A stretch of DNA of 64,000 nucleotides, from assembly GCF_019175385.1 (NCBI RefSeq), contig NC_083346.1, positions 84,768,543 to 84,832,542 of the forward strand, in the 5' to 3' direction. The notes under the pieces are model-generated. The model was not told the origin of the DNA. It ran no database searches and saw nothing but the letters and a program-made list of their open reading frames with translations. The position numbers and the translations under genes are program-made. The stretch is from Lycium barbarum. Its lineage: Eukaryota > Streptophyta > Magnoliopsida > Solanales > Solanaceae. The first letter of the stretch is position 1. The number at the start of each line of letters is the position of its first letter. This document shows positions 1 through 12,800 of this stretch, piece by piece.

Positions 1-655
1 CCAACAATTAAAGTTCTCAAAGGCTCTTAAATTTGCCTAAGTTTTGGGGGTCTGTATTCTGGGCGATTTTCATGAACATTTGTTGCGAATTTGGAAAAAC
101 ATCCTTGATGAAAGTTGTATATCTTTGAAATATCTTTCCAATGGTAGGTCACCCAGCCCGAGCAAAGTTATGTACAAAATGTTATGTCCGTTTTACTGAT
201 GGGCACAAAAGCTGGAGATTTCGCCCAAAGTACGTCCAGAAAGTACGAGACGTCCTTTAAAGTATTGGACGTCCTTTTAGGACGTACTTATTCCGTTCCT
301 CACTGGTTTAGGCAGCCAAAGTATGGGCTACAAGTACGGGACGTACTTTGTGGCCTTACTTCCACCGTTTCTGGCAGAAAATTGGGTTTAAAATGGGTAT
401 GGTCTTATTTTGTTCCCATTTGTTTCATGCTCCCAAACCCTTAGGGCGAAAATCATTCCTCCAAGTCTTCAAATCAAAGGTAAGAACACCCTTAACATTA
501 CTAAACCATTCTAACATCAAACCCATGATTCTTAACATGATTGTTGTGACCAAAACCTAGGATTTGCAGCATAATTCTTCCCACAATGATTCAAGCTAGG
601 GTTGGGTGTTTTTCATTAGGAAAGTGAATTATTAAACTTTTCTTAACGTACTAAG

Positions 656-987
656 GTATGTCTCTTTTAAAATCATTCTTGACTATAAAGGTGATTTGTA
701 TGTCTCTTTAAAAATAAGATCTTTTTTTAATATAAAGGCAATTTATATGTCTCTCTTTTGAAAACTGGTTTTGGATGTATGTCTCTTTTAAAATCATTAT
801 TGACTATAAAGGTGATTTGTATGTCTCTTTTAAAATCATTCTTGACTATAAAGGTGATTTGTATGTCTCTTTAAAAATAAAATCTTTTTTGAATATAAAG
901 GTAATTTATATGTCTCTCTTTTGAAAACTGGTTTTGGATGTATGTCTCTTTTAAAAATCATTTTTGACTATAAATATGATTTGTATG
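656..987. repeat. AT-rich minisatellite with three alternating subunits
   Basis: Three related subunits of about 32-46 bp, each starting TATGTCTCT and ending in TATAAAGGTGATTTG, TATAAAGGCAATTTA or GGTTTTGGATG, alternate and repeat through this stretch. The array resumes at 4636 with GTATGTCTCTCTTTT, which shows that the solo LTR 988-4635 landed inside it. It lies within the sense LTR. Confidence 0.75.
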
Positions 988-3900
988 TGTCACGACCCGA
1001 CTAGGGGCCGTGACGAGTACCCGATACTTGTACCGAGCACCCCTTATCTATCATTTACCTTTACCTCTTAGCAAGCCATATGAACAGTGTCGCATATATT
1101 TCTTTTGCACATTAACATCAGCAGCGTCAAGATGCCAAAATGCCACATATCTAACTGTACATAACCGACTGTACGTATCTGTCTACGAGCCTCTAGACAT
1201 AGTACACTTATACATAGAAAGGGCCGAGTACTGTCGTGCCCGAAAATACATACACAAAATAGTACCACGGAAGTGAGGCTCCGGAACAACTGGAGCGCTG
1301 TCAAGTACGTCTGGTAGAGCTCCTAAGGATCAAATCCACCTGTCTGCTGACCTGCGTGGCATGAAACGCAGCGTCCACAAGAAGGGACGTCAGTACGAAT
1401 AGTGTACCGAGTATGTAAGGCATGGAAAGATAATACAAGCAGTAACATAGAGTACGATTAATAATACCATGGAGTCATAGGACATGTAATGAGGCGAGCA
1501 AGTAACCTGTACATAGGAGGCCCCTTTTTGGGCGTCTATCATGCATGGCTTGTCTCTTTTTTTTTTTTTTTTTTTTTTTTTAAATGTTTCTCTTCCATGA
1601 ACATAGAAAATAGAACTTATATTATGTCGTATCTTACCGTATCATATCCTATCGTGCCCTACCATATCTTATCGTGGTATATCAGGTCGTGTCCTATCGT
1701 GTCTTATCATGGCATATTGTATCATGTAATATCATATCTTGTTACTGCATGTCGTATCGTGTTATATCATGTCCATGTCATAGCATAGCGTGTCATAGTG
1801 TATCACGTCATAGCATAGCTTGTCGTATCCTAGCATAGCTTATCATATCATAGCATAGCTTGTCATATCATAGCATAGTTTATCATATCATAGCATAGCT
1901 TGTCATATCATAGCATAGCTTGTCGTGGCATGTCATGTCATGGCATATCATAGCATATCATGTCATAGCATAGCTTGCCATAGCATATCTTATCATAGCA
2001 TAGCGTATCATAGCATTTCTGGTCATGACATGGTAGGTCATATCATAGCATAGCGCCGAACGATGCCGGCTCACCCACATAGCGCCGATATACACCGGCT
2101 CACCCACATATCCCGCGTCCGGGCACCCCGCGTCCGGGATGATAAGCCAGCTGATCAGGTGGCAATGAAACATGTTTCCCTTCCCATTCCCCCATGTATC
2201 CCTTCCCCCCATCCCAGGTTCATAGACATATCTTATATGCATGTACATATCTTATATACGTATACATATTTTTATATTCATACACATAGCTTGTATACAT
2301 ATACATGTCTCATATACATTTACATATCTTATATACATATACATATTTTATATACATATACATGGTTTATATACATATACATATACATGGTTTATATACA
2401 TATACATATCTTATATACATATACATGTTTTATATATATATATCATATAAGCACGCAAGGGAGCCAAAAGGAAAATCATGTATCCATCGGAGTGACGTAA
2501 GGTCGGTGACCTCCGATTACATTATGGAATACTCGTGATCACTTTGCCTCACCTTGAAGGGACGGGTATTTTAAGGTGAGTCTATCGACGGGGAATGGCA
2601 TTAAAAGTAAACGTAGAATGAAATCGGAGGCATCATAGATGTCAGCTCATAGGCTTTGAAATCTTTAGAAAATAATGTCATAGCTAAGGAATATAAATAA
2701 GGTTCAAGAATTAGTTTATCACTTCCATTTTCACATAGAATACTTAGCTTAGTAACCTTAGTCGTAGAATCGTTCCGATAGTACTCATCATAGGCATATT
2801 CTCTTGTCTAACATTGTCATTATCATTATCATCATAGAAATATTCTCGCTAGAGTAGTCATAGTACTTATCATTTGGTAACGAAATCAGGATCAAAGGTT
2901 TCCTTTGAAATCAACCTCAAAGTAAGTCAAGCGGAACTATAAGGAAAATCCGGGAGCAACGGGCCCACCTCGGGCCGAGTGAGGTAGCGTATACGTTTTG
3001 CATATGTTACATGTCATGGCGTTACTTGTGAGGGTTTTAGGGTAGTCGGGTCCCATCTATGCAAGTTCTAGGGGTTTAGGAGGTCTTTTCAACATTTCGC
3101 ACACTTTATAGTTCAATTCTACTGAAGGAAAAAGGAGAAACTTTAGGTGCGGATTCCGGGGAATAGAGTTGTCCCCGAGGCTCGTACCCAACTTATTACG
3201 TCTAAGACATGCCATAGAAAGAAGGGTGAAGCCTTACATACCTCTTGCCACTCCTTATGCTATCCCGAATTCAAGTCGCAAATCCGTCAAAATCTACAAT
3301 TTGGTCACATTTACCAAATGTCAATTTGAGCATTTATAATTGAAATCTTAAGATAATACTTGGCTACCGAAATTCCGGCAGCATTTCCCCTGTAAATACT
3401 CCATCCCACCAAGTTCAACTTGGCCAATTTCAATCAACGACAATCCCGGGAATTCAACCCGGCCAAATTATCAACAACAATGCCAACAACCATACTAACA
3501 ATTTCCATATTCAATCAAGGTTACATTATAACAACTCGATCAATTTACTGCCTCTTCCAAAACCTTCCAACTCCAATAATAACAACCTAATAATTCATAT
3601 CTCAACAACATCATACTAACCACATTATCTTTCATGCATGCAAGAACCTTACATTCAATTTACATAACTTCTAAAACAAGTCTCCACCTACTACAACTTC
3701 ACAAGATTAATATGCATTCATTAACAACATAGCATCCACCACACCACAACAACCAAAACATTAAATAAAATTGACTCATTTTCTTCCATATTACACTACA
3801 ACCACACGGCCAACATCAAGCATACACACTACAACCTCTCCAAATTTATTCAAATTCCATTATCAACATAGTATCCACAACAATAACAACCAAACACTAG

Positions 3901-4635
3901 ATAAATTATTTAAAACATAATTTCCACACACACATACATATACTACACCTCACGGCCACAACATGATTTCCTCTTCCATGAGTTTCATCCACTTTTAACA
4001 TGCTACAACACACAAAATCATCCATAACATATAAGAAAGGATTGAACCTTACCTTTTTCTTCAATTCTTCACTTAGCTAAAAATTCCAACTTGCATGAAT
4101 ATGGATTCTTCTTGTTCCAAAGTCTACTCCACCTTGCTAGGAACCCTTGAATTGGTAGGGAGTGATTTTTAAAGAAATTTTTGGAAATTTTCTTGGAAAT
4201 TTTTACTATGGCCGAATGGCCCTTGAAGTTATCTCCTCCTCTTTTTTTCTCCACCACTCTTGAAATGTCTAGAAGATTATGGGGATTTTTAGAAGACTTT
4301 GTCTTCTTTTAATCCCTTAAGTTTTTAATTCCACATGGGCTTGGCCCATTAAGGAAAGTGGACGGCCAAAGAGGCCCAACACCAAGCCCTTTTTTTTTTT
4401 TTTGAGTTCTAGAATTGATGAAAAAAAAAATCCAAATTTGCCCTTCGTCTTCCTCCAAATTTCCACGAGTCATATTGCGAACTTCCTTTTATGCCCTTGA
4501 CCTTTCTCAATATTTCCACTTCTAAATTCTTTATAAGCAACTCATATGCTTACCAAAATAAAAGTAAGACCTTGCTTGTCATCTCCCCGCAATTACCTTG
4601 AATTATCCGATTGTTCAAAAGTGCGGGATATAACA
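988..4635 (-). mobile_element. Solo Ty3/gypsy LTR, antisense, 3648 bp, TSD GTATG
   Basis: On the plus strand it starts TGTCACGACCCGACTAGG and ends GCGGGATATAACA, so on its own strand it runs from TGTTATATCCCGC to GGGTCGTGACA. Identical GTATG copies flank it (983-987 and 4636-4640). There is no PBS, coding region or second LTR, so this is a solo LTR left by LTR-LTR recombination. It is about 1 kb longer than most other gypsy LTRs in the window because of internal low-complexity arrays (1620-2450). The conserved 3' hairpin box lies at about 1365-1420, and a donor-like AAAAGGTAAGGTTC on its own strand lies near 4044-4057. Its short ORFs have no recognisable domains. Confidence 0.9.
1620..2450. 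repeat. Low-complexity tandem arrays inside the solo LTR
   Basis: Three arrays lie in series. From 1620 to 2050 there are variants of an about 20-bp unit with TCATATCATAGCATAGCTTG. From about 2052 to 2145 there are GC-richer units with CATAGCGCCGA and CCGGCTCACCCACAT, then CCGCGTCCGGG. From 2228 to 2450 there are TA-rich units of the TATACATATACAT type. The Tyr/Ile/His-rich ORFs across 2063-2538 come from the last array and are not genes. A run of 24 T lies just upstream (about 1557-1580). Confidence 0.8.
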
Positions 4636-5040
4636 GTATGTCTCTCTTTTACAAACCTCATCATGGATATATGTTTTCTTCTCAAAGGTTATTTATTGAA
4701 TAAAGAGGCGAATTTCTCATGCAAAACTCCTTGTTTTGATTAATGGTTAATGTGTGTTAGGGGACAAGCCCACATTAAACCTTGATTGTATTATCCTCTA
4801 TATACGTATATGAAATCATAATCATTTTCTTCTATAAGCTCAGTGATGATGGTTAATTGTTGGTATTGATGATTTTACAAAGAAACTATGTCAAAGGAAT
4901 CTTGTTTAAAGAAGTGGAAACGTTTTCAAGATTATCTATGAAATTATGGATTTTCGTAATGGCATAACGAACTTTAATGCTATTTGATGGTGTGACTACC
5001 TTGAGACAAAGTGTGAATCAGCTTCTATGTTATGAACTTT

Positions 5041-5215
5041 GTTGTTGTGTTTGGCCTAACTACTCGGGAGGAAGGATAGCCACTATGGATCCTAGTGTGG
5101 TAATTGTCTAGCCATTCGGGAGGAAGAGTGGCCACTACCGGGTTCGCTAACCGGAGTGTGGTTTATGCCTAGCTATTCAGGAGGGAGGATAGCCACCAAG
5201 AATTACATATTCCGA
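5041..5215. repeat. Three-copy tandem array, about 55-70 bp units, mid LTR
   Basis: Three diverged copies of a unit containing CTA(CTC/GCC/GCT)ATTCGGGAGGAAGGATAGCCAC-like sequence followed by GTGTGGT. Each copy carries complementary GGCTA/TAGCC-type arms. Other gypsy LTRs in the window hold different tandem arrays at the corresponding place. Confidence 0.65.
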
Positions 5216-6084
5216 TGTGGTGCGCTGTGTTTAGGGAACCTCTACGGTCATCCCTTCGATGTCATTGATTCTTGGGCTTGTATTGGCATGTGTGATATTC
5301 TTATTCTCGCATGGAACTGTTGTTGACAATCACGATCAATTTGAATGGCATTATTGAAAGTTGTAACTTGACAAAAGGCTTTATAATCGGTTTTGATAAT
5401 TCTTATTGAGATATACAAGCTGAATAACTGTTTTTATATTGATTAATGGCTTTGTAAACTGTTTAACAAATGATATTAAGAATCATAAAGTGGAATGACT
5501 ATTTTTATACTATCTTTTCAGAACTGATTTCTTTATGTATTATTATATTTTATTTTTATATTACTTGTTGTCCCCGAGGCACTCACTGAGTACGAAAGTA
5601 CTCAGGCCACCATTGTTGTTTTTGATGGTATGTTAAGTAACGAAGAAAATCAGGTTCGTGATACTCTCGACGCTTAGGAGAACTTGTTGCTGCTGTTGAT
5701 TTGGTGAGCCCACATCCTTGTTCGTGCGGCACTTCCTGTTTCATATATTATTCTAGATTTCCGGGCTGCGTCCAGAAGTTAGATGATTGTTGTATCTCTT
5801 AGAAGCTCCATAAATAGTTGTCAGAATTTTGGGTAGATTGTCAAAGTCTCGTACGACTTAATGGGTGTTTGCCATGTTTATGACTATTTACTTATATTAG
5901 ACTTCCGCTGATTTTATTTCATAATTGTGATCCTCAAATATGGAGTTACTTATAACTTTGTTTAATTTAATAAGGAAAGATTATTAAAAAGGAACTTGAT
6001 GTTTAATTATTTTATAAGGTGCTTCCGGTGTTGTTTATAGCATCAGATGCCTGTTACGTCCAGGGTGGGTTTTGGGGCGTGACA

Positions 6085-6580
6085 GTGTACTGGGCTTTAG
6101 GATCTGTTTTTGGTGCAGAAAAATGGGGTCTTGACCCTTTTATAGGTGGGTAAAGTCGGTGGCACTGTAGTAGTACTGTAGCAGTACTGTAACAGTTACT
6201 GTAGCAGCGCGGCTACTGTAGCGCGCGTTTTCTGCTCTGTCAGCCTAACTTGTAATGTTCATAATTCTGTACTCCAATGTCGTATCGACGAGCGGTTTGT
6301 TGTATTGGAAACTAGACTCGACGAACTTCATTTTAGGCTTTTAAAACACCTTAAAACTCCCAATATACTAGGAGATATATCCCTCCAAAGTTGACCTAAA
6401 ATTCTGTCAAATTTTTCCCAAATTTCAATAAACTTATTTTCTTCGATTTTTTTGATCCCGGAACCTTTAGACTCTTGCTTAACACTTGGTAAGAGTATTA
6501 ATTAACCTTATAAGGGTTTCATGACCTCTTCGAGCTTACGTTAGCTTACTCATAACGCGGAAATTTTTCGGGGTGTAACA
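6085..6580 (-). mobile_element. 5' part of an antisense Ty3/gypsy LTR, truncated by the sense LTR
   Basis: The plus strand ends GGGGTGTAACA at 6580, the reverse complement of a TGTTACACCCC LTR start. On the minus strand a TATA-box match TATAAAAG falls at 6137-6144, about 440 bp in, as expected for the core promoter of an LTR. Tandem CTACAGTA-type motifs (about 6160-6225) lie just upstream of it. At 6084/6085 it meets the end of the sense LTR, so the rest of this LTR should lie left of the window. The next five bases after 6580 are GATAC. Confidence 0.55.
6137..6144 (-). promoter_or_regulatory. TATA box of the antisense LTR fragment
   Basis: TATAAAAG on the minus strand, about 440 bp from the LTR 5' end. 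It matches the plant TATA consensus and its position fits the U3 end of an LTR. Activity is unknown, since the LTR is truncated about 50 bp downstream. Confidence 0.4.
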
Positions 6581-9500
6581 GATACACCATGCTATAACTG
6601 ACATATATATGTTCATATATATGTGTGTGTGTATGTGTGTGTGTGTGTGTGATTATGTGTGAATTCATGTTGTTTCTTGTTTAAATGATTGTTAAGCATA
6701 GATGCTTTCTAACCGCTTTTTCCTTTTTCCCCCTCTCCTTCCTTGCATGATTTCACTCACATGGACCATTCAGGTCGAAACCGCAACTGTTGTCTTGTTG
6801 GGCCAAAGGCCCAACACTTTCCTTTGTCGAGTCCGAGCCCAAAACTTGAAGGCCCAACCATGGGTGAAAATGGTTAACTGGTGGGCTCGGTAGGCCCACT
6901 AGCCTTCCCTTCTTTTCGTTTATGTTTTTATGCATGTATTCTTAAATACATTGTGATGAATGCTTTGAATTAGGAAAAACGATACGTATATCGTTTAGAA
7001 TAGGAACCCGGTTACTATTTAAAACTTGGACCCAACAAAAGATAATGATCACTTTCCTTCAAAAAAATAATTTTTATCTTGCCTTTTACAAAAAATTGAA
7101 ACTGAAAATAGTGGAATACGTGTTTCTTTTGAATAAAATAACTTGTCTTAAAAGCTGAAAAAAATAAAAATTGGAAAAGTAGCATGTTTAAAATGAAAAT
7201 TCGGCTTTTTATCTTTTCTCCAAAAACTTGAGAATTTACAATAGCTCAAATCTGATTTGCAAACAAAGTGTCAAAATGAAATTCAAATGGTTCAAACATG
7301 AGCCAAATGACGTTTCTAACAAGAAAACGTTTTGGGCCCAAAGCCCACCCTAAAGTTAAACAAAACAAAGGGAACTCTATTTAGACCCAAGTTAGAGGAA
7401 AGAGTTTTAGATGGATATAAGTTGACCTTCAACTAATAAAATAGAAAGTATTTGCTAAACTTAAAGGACTTGTATAACTCCCATGGCATTTTTACAAAAA
7501 GAGATACAATTGTTATGAAACTTATAAGGGGACAAAAGGGACATAATATTTGGACCAAAAATTAAGTGGAACTCTACTCGAGAGAAATCGTAGGTATGTT
7601 TTGGTCTAGAAATGAAATGACCATTTCAAACCTTATATGCATTTTCCAAAAAGGAATTTAACTTCTTCAAATAAAGGGATTTTCGCCAAAAAAATATTTC
7701 AAATGATATGCCATGACAAGATATACAAGATTTTAAACTATTTTAAGCAAATAATTTCAAATCACACATTGAAACTCGAAGGTCAACTGTATTCTATGGA
7801 TTTTTAATATTGGGGTGTCGCCTTCCCCGATGACTCATCAGAACCCTTACCTCGAACTTGGATTTAAAAGGATTTATCTTTGTTTGAATAAACTCTTTAA
7901 CTTGATTTTCCTAATTTCCCTTATAAATTAGGTGGCGACTCTTAAAAAAAAATTCAAAAGAGTCCACCATTCGAAGTAGCTTTTATGCCTCGCGTAAAAG
8001 TGAAACGTAACATTATAAATAAAGAAAGCAACCCCTATGGAATATAACACTGCCATAACTAGTTTCTTTTAGATGGTTATGCCTAAAATTGATAGGATAG
8101 AGATTCCATAACACTATGTTCCTAAGGCAACTTTATCCTTTTTTTGTCATGCTCTTACACTTTTGACCCTTCTCCTTCTTTGAAATATATTTAAAAAAAT
8201 CAGTACAAATATTAATTGAGGATGGGAAGGATCAGTAGATGTGGAAATCGATGATGAAGTGGATGATGATTTCATTTTAAAGATAATCTCGGCTATTATC
8301 ATTTTTTGTGTTGTTATCTTTCTCAAATAATAATTATAATTATTTTTTCTAGATTGTTGATGATTTATTTGAATTTATTTGCATAATTTTAATGAAAATT
8401 TCACTTTTGCTTATTTTCTTCGTAATAAAATTATAAAATTTATATTCATACATGAAATTTCGCGTAGATCATGGGACTTACATCCCGTGTTTCGGGGCTT
8501 ACACCTCACCCCGTAATGTGTAAAACGCCTCGCATCCCGCCCCCATCTCTTAAAACATTGATTTTAATAAATAGAGAAAATTACAGTTAAATATCGATTG
8601 GTCATCTAGTTTACAAAATATGTACACAATGTATAGGTAATGTATACTTTATACTAAATGTACATATACTATACATCTATACATACCTATATAACACATA
8701 TACATTCGAAGTGTATATGGTGTATACTTCGGCCATGTTGGTAAACTAGTTGGCCGAAGGATACATTTACGTAAGTTTCCCTTTTAAATATCCGGTTCAC
8801 TTTACGAACCCACCCATTTAATCCATCCCCGACCCATTCCATCCACTTTGAGTTCTCTTTTTTTTTTTCTTTTTTTTTTTTCTTTTTGCTTGGTAGTCGG
8901 CTATAGAGTTTCATCGTTTCGGGGTGTTCGATGGCTGAACAATGGTGGATTTAAGCTGGGTTACGAAACAGGGGATGGTGGTGTGAAGGTTGCCAATGGG
9001 TGGTGTTTTGACGGAGCTATGGGTGATGGAGGAGATGTGACTGTTTTTTGGTGTTCTCGGGCGGAGATAAGGTGAGCTACGGTGGTGGGAAAGATAATGG
9101 ACGGTGTTGGTGGCTGAAGGAGTGGAGAGAAACGTGAGCAAATTCTGCACTGTTTTCCACAGCTCTACCTGTTTTGTCTTTATGGCTATTTTCTCCTCTC
9201 AACAAATAAGTGCTCTAAAATGGAATTTTCTTTTGCAGTGCACTCTATCCGCTTTTGTGCCCAATATTCCTCTCTGTAAAAATATCTATGTTATCTTCTT
9301 CTTCTCTTTTCAATACCCAAAGCTTTGAAGGTTGAATTGTAACTTCAAAATATACCGTACAGTCTACCTGCGATTGGTATAGTTCAGGAAGAACGTGATA
9401 ACAGGAAGAATATATTTGGACCGAAACTCAAATGAGAGGTATATTTAAACTATTTTTGATAGGTACAGGGATATATTTGAGCCTTTTCCGCTTATGAAAT

Positions 9501-9584
9501 GGCATTTACTCGTGTTACAAGTGAGAATTGGTACTGTTAACATTCAACCTAAATTGTGTTGGGCACGTGCAAACATCTAGTAAT
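6581..9584. other. Intergenic stretch without a supported gene
   Basis: This stretch holds a TG microsatellite (about 6621-6652), AT-rich sequence and short ORFs without recognisable domains. Around 7925-7945 the plus strand reads TTAGGTGGCGACTCTT. GGTGGCGACTC occurs next to the LTR of Tat/Ogre-type gypsy elements as I remember them, so 6680-8030 may be a decayed element of that kind; this is weak. At 8611-8720 there is TA-rich sequence of TATACATCTATACAT type. A pyrimidine run at 8856-8887 produces the lysine-rich minus-strand ORF there. I see no exon structure. Confidence 0.4.
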
Positions 9585-9875
9585 TAATATGAGAGGAGAT
9601 GCAAGCAATACAACAATATGCTACGCCCCCTAAAACCTTTGCAAAACTCCATTTGCACTGGACATCGAAACTTTTGTTCATCAGGTAAAACTAATTCTCA
9701 ACGATACACTGTTTCCTAACACATGCAGAACAGACTTATTGGGAAAAAATATTTGGTTTTTTCACATTGATATCACTGCTTCTAAAGGACCTTTACAGAT
9801 TAAATTCCTGCTTCAAATTGTGTATAGCTACATCTTATAAGCAGCGCATTCTGGTTTGCTTTGACCCATTACCGG

Positions 9876-12800
9876 TCAAATCACCCTCTTTGGATCACGA
9901 GCTGCAGCCAAATGATCCTGCAAAAACATCAGGGAGTCCACCATGGGAACAAAATTAGTTATACAGTCCTAATATGAAGTTGTCGTCTAGTCTTTCTCAG
10001 TTTGGAAAAGACGCCCTAGCATTCACAACCAGAACTAACAAAAACTATTTCTCACAACTTTGACAAATAGATGAAACATTGAGAAGCCCTGGAATGAGGT
10101 ATTCAAGTACATAAAAAGAAAAGGAACAGCGGACTAAGATGCAGAGAACATCCATATCACCACAAGAATAAAAGCGGAAGAGCTTTTGTTTTTTGTTTTT
10201 TAGTGGGAGGAGATTTAGGCCAAATAAAATAGATAAGGAAAGGCATAATTGTTCATGGCATACCTTTACAATCAGGGGCACAGTAGGGTGGTAACAATTC
10301 AATGCATTCAAAGCAATAAAAGAAAATGGAAGTGCACAAGGCCCAAACTTACCGAGATAAAATCAAATGCTTTCGTATCTTCTTTCTTCGAAGTGTTCAT
10401 CAAGGAAGTAGGAGTTTGATTCGAAATGTTAGCATTGAAGATATCGGGAAGAGCTGAATCATAACCTTCAGCAGCATGACTAGCACTAGAGGATGGGTGC
10501 ACACTCCCTAATTGCTGGTAATTGGAAAGTGTTGCAAGGAATTGCTGTTGAGCCAAAATGTTGCCCATGGCGTTATAGTTTAGATCCTGAGGAGCAAATG
10601 ATGGATTCAACACGAAGCCAGGAGGCAAGTTATACTGCATAGCACCCAAAGGAAACATAGGATTTGCATTTGCTCCACCAGCCTGGGAGGAAAGTATGCT
10701 GTTCAAGGCATCATTAGAAGCCTGATGACGAGGATCAATAGTGGACTCTTGAAATATATTCTGATAGGGGGTTCCCCCAGAGCTGCCATTCTGCTTCTTA
10801 GACGACTCATTCCCATTCAAGAAGAGATTATTCATTAAATCAGGAACCTCATTTCTAGGATTATTATTGGGTTCCTGGGAAACTTCAACACTGGGACCAA
10901 AGACGTCAAACAGTTCGGGTCCTTTTTTATTGACAGCCGAATGGACTTCAGTAGCATCTGATTTGTCCACTGTCATACCAGAAAAGAGATCAGCTTCAGG
11001 CGCCTTCTCATTACTGGTGTGAAATGAGACATCAGCAAAGGGGTCATCATCATGTTTATGCTGGCCGCCGCCCAAATTGTCTGCAAATAGATCATCAATC
11101 AGAGGGGTGGCAGATGTGGATGCAATTTTTATGCCTTCACCACTCTGCATATTTGCTAAATCATTTGCTCCAAACAGATCATCAGAATTATCTGTGTCCA
11201 TCAAGTCAGGCATCTGAACAGCAGGGTTACCAGCCTTTGCTGACCTATCTACATGAGCCACAGAATCAGCTGTTTGTCCATCATTCAGAAGACTTAAGAC
11301 CTGCCCATATTCATCATATGACTTCAACTAGGGAAGATACACAATGTAATCATACATTTGTTGCAAGAAGCCAAGATATACACATTAAATGTTTTTTAAC
11401 CTTTTCCTTATGAAGCTGAGATGTATAACTCAAACTCTGTAAGATGACTTATTTAAATATCACAATTCACACCTTTATGGACCTAATGTCAGAATCACAA
11501 TGGTGCATAAAATGGAGGATCATGAAATAATGTTTTCTCCTAGTCATCTATTTTTCCCTTCATTTTTTTTTTTTTTTTTGTTAAATATAAATAAGGTCTC
11601 ATTAGCTTTAATCCTTCCACTGGCTGAACAGCTTTATGTGTCATTTTGTCTAGCTTTTGCTGCGCAGAAGAATGAGATTTGAGAGCTGCACCCATCATTA
11701 TGAATGTATAACCTAAGTTACATATCTGATCAATGACAATCAACCTTTAAGTTAGAGTTACCCACATATGCGAAAGATTTGAGTATCAAGTATACATGTA
11801 CTTTTTGTAACTACAACTAGAAAGCATAGAAGCAAGGACCTAAAAAACCTTGTGCCACGAACCTTGTAGAATTCAAGTGCACATAATATTTAACGCACCA
11901 TGTGATAAACGCAAATTGTAGTTGTTGTTTTTTCTCTCTGTTTGTCTCTCTCTCTCTCTCTCTCTCTTTCTCTCCATCATCTTTTTCTTTATAAACATTA
12001 ATCTTTTGCATTTATATTTGTGTATGTGTTTCCTCATTTCTATTGGAGGAGTTCGAGGAGGGCAAGGAATTGCAGTGTGTTCATCTTGGAAAATCTTACT
12101 TTGTTTGCTTTTTCTCTTAATGACGCTTGGGGAGATTCCGAGCATTTTACCACAACATCTTTATTTTCATTGAAATAAGATGCCATAGTACCAAAATGCG
12201 CGTCATCGTTTTTCCTCAAGATAGCCTCGAGGACACAGATTGCTTTCACACGAACCTGGCAAAAAGGAAAACCAAGTAAAAATATGTGAACAATTTTGAT
12301 CTTAACATTAATCAGCAGAGTCTATCAGTTTAAATAAGAGATTAAGCGCCAATGCCAGTGCCCAAAAAAAAAAAAGTTCAAAGCTGCTACATACAGAAGA
12401 TCAATTATAATGAATTGCTTCCCATAGCGACTATCTGTACGTAGAAGAGCGACTTATAAAAATTCTAAGCAACAGAATAGTATAAGGACAAACCTGCCAT
12501 GACGGTGACCGCAGTTTTGATTCAAGGGCGTGAGTCAAAGCCAAAGCATCTAATTTTGATGCCTCCAGAAGGAAAACCTGAAGTGCATCCCGAGTTGGCT
12601 GCAGACGAACTCCACCAGATGTTGCAATAGTTTCTAATAATCTCTCTTCTCGGGTCTTTTCACCAGAACCCAAACCTGAATTTGCATTGGCTGTTTCAGC
12701 TTTTGATGCTTGAAGATCTTGACTCCAACTTCCAGAAGCAGCATTTCTTGAAAACCGAGAAGTGTCAGAAATCCCTTCATATCTCTCTGTGTAGTCAGCT

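Larger units (their letters stand above)
1..6084 (+). mobile_element. Ty3/gypsy LTR, sense, left end outside window, split by a solo LTR
   Basis: Positions 1-987 and 4636-6084 read as one LTR once the inserted solo LTR 988-4635 is removed, giving about 2.44 kb. It ends in GGGGCGTGACA at 6084, the same type of 3' end as the other gypsy LTRs here. Inside are a leader ending in a donor-like AAAGGTAAGAAC (about 476-487), a tandem array (5041-5215) and a CACTGAGTACGAAAGTACTC hairpin (about 5584-5603) like the 3' box of the other LTRs. Short palindromes such as AAGTACGGGACGTACTT (331-347) occupy the place held by ACGGNCCGT motifs elsewhere. No internal region follows at 6085, so this is probably a solo LTR whose start lies left of the window. 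The five bases after it are GTGTA, the predicted TSD. Confidence 0.6.

Noticed and set aside
2063..2538. Overlapping Tyr/Ile/His-rich ORFs of 69-145 codons
   Set aside because: They are the translation of TATACA-type tandem repeats inside a solo LTR, open in several frames at once.
8687..9150. Lysine-rich minus-strand ORF and Gly-rich plus-strand ORF
   Set aside because: Produced by a pyrimidine run and low-complexity sequence. No domain, no splice structure, and overlapping ORFs on both strands of similar length.
10045..10311. 88-codon minus-strand ORF between MTV1 exons 4 and 5
   Set aside because: It lies in intron 4, and the family C-terminus is found in exon 5 at 9876-9917.
11024..11413. 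129-codon plus-strand ORF opposite MTV1
   Set aside because: Antisense shadow of exon 4, with no features of its own.
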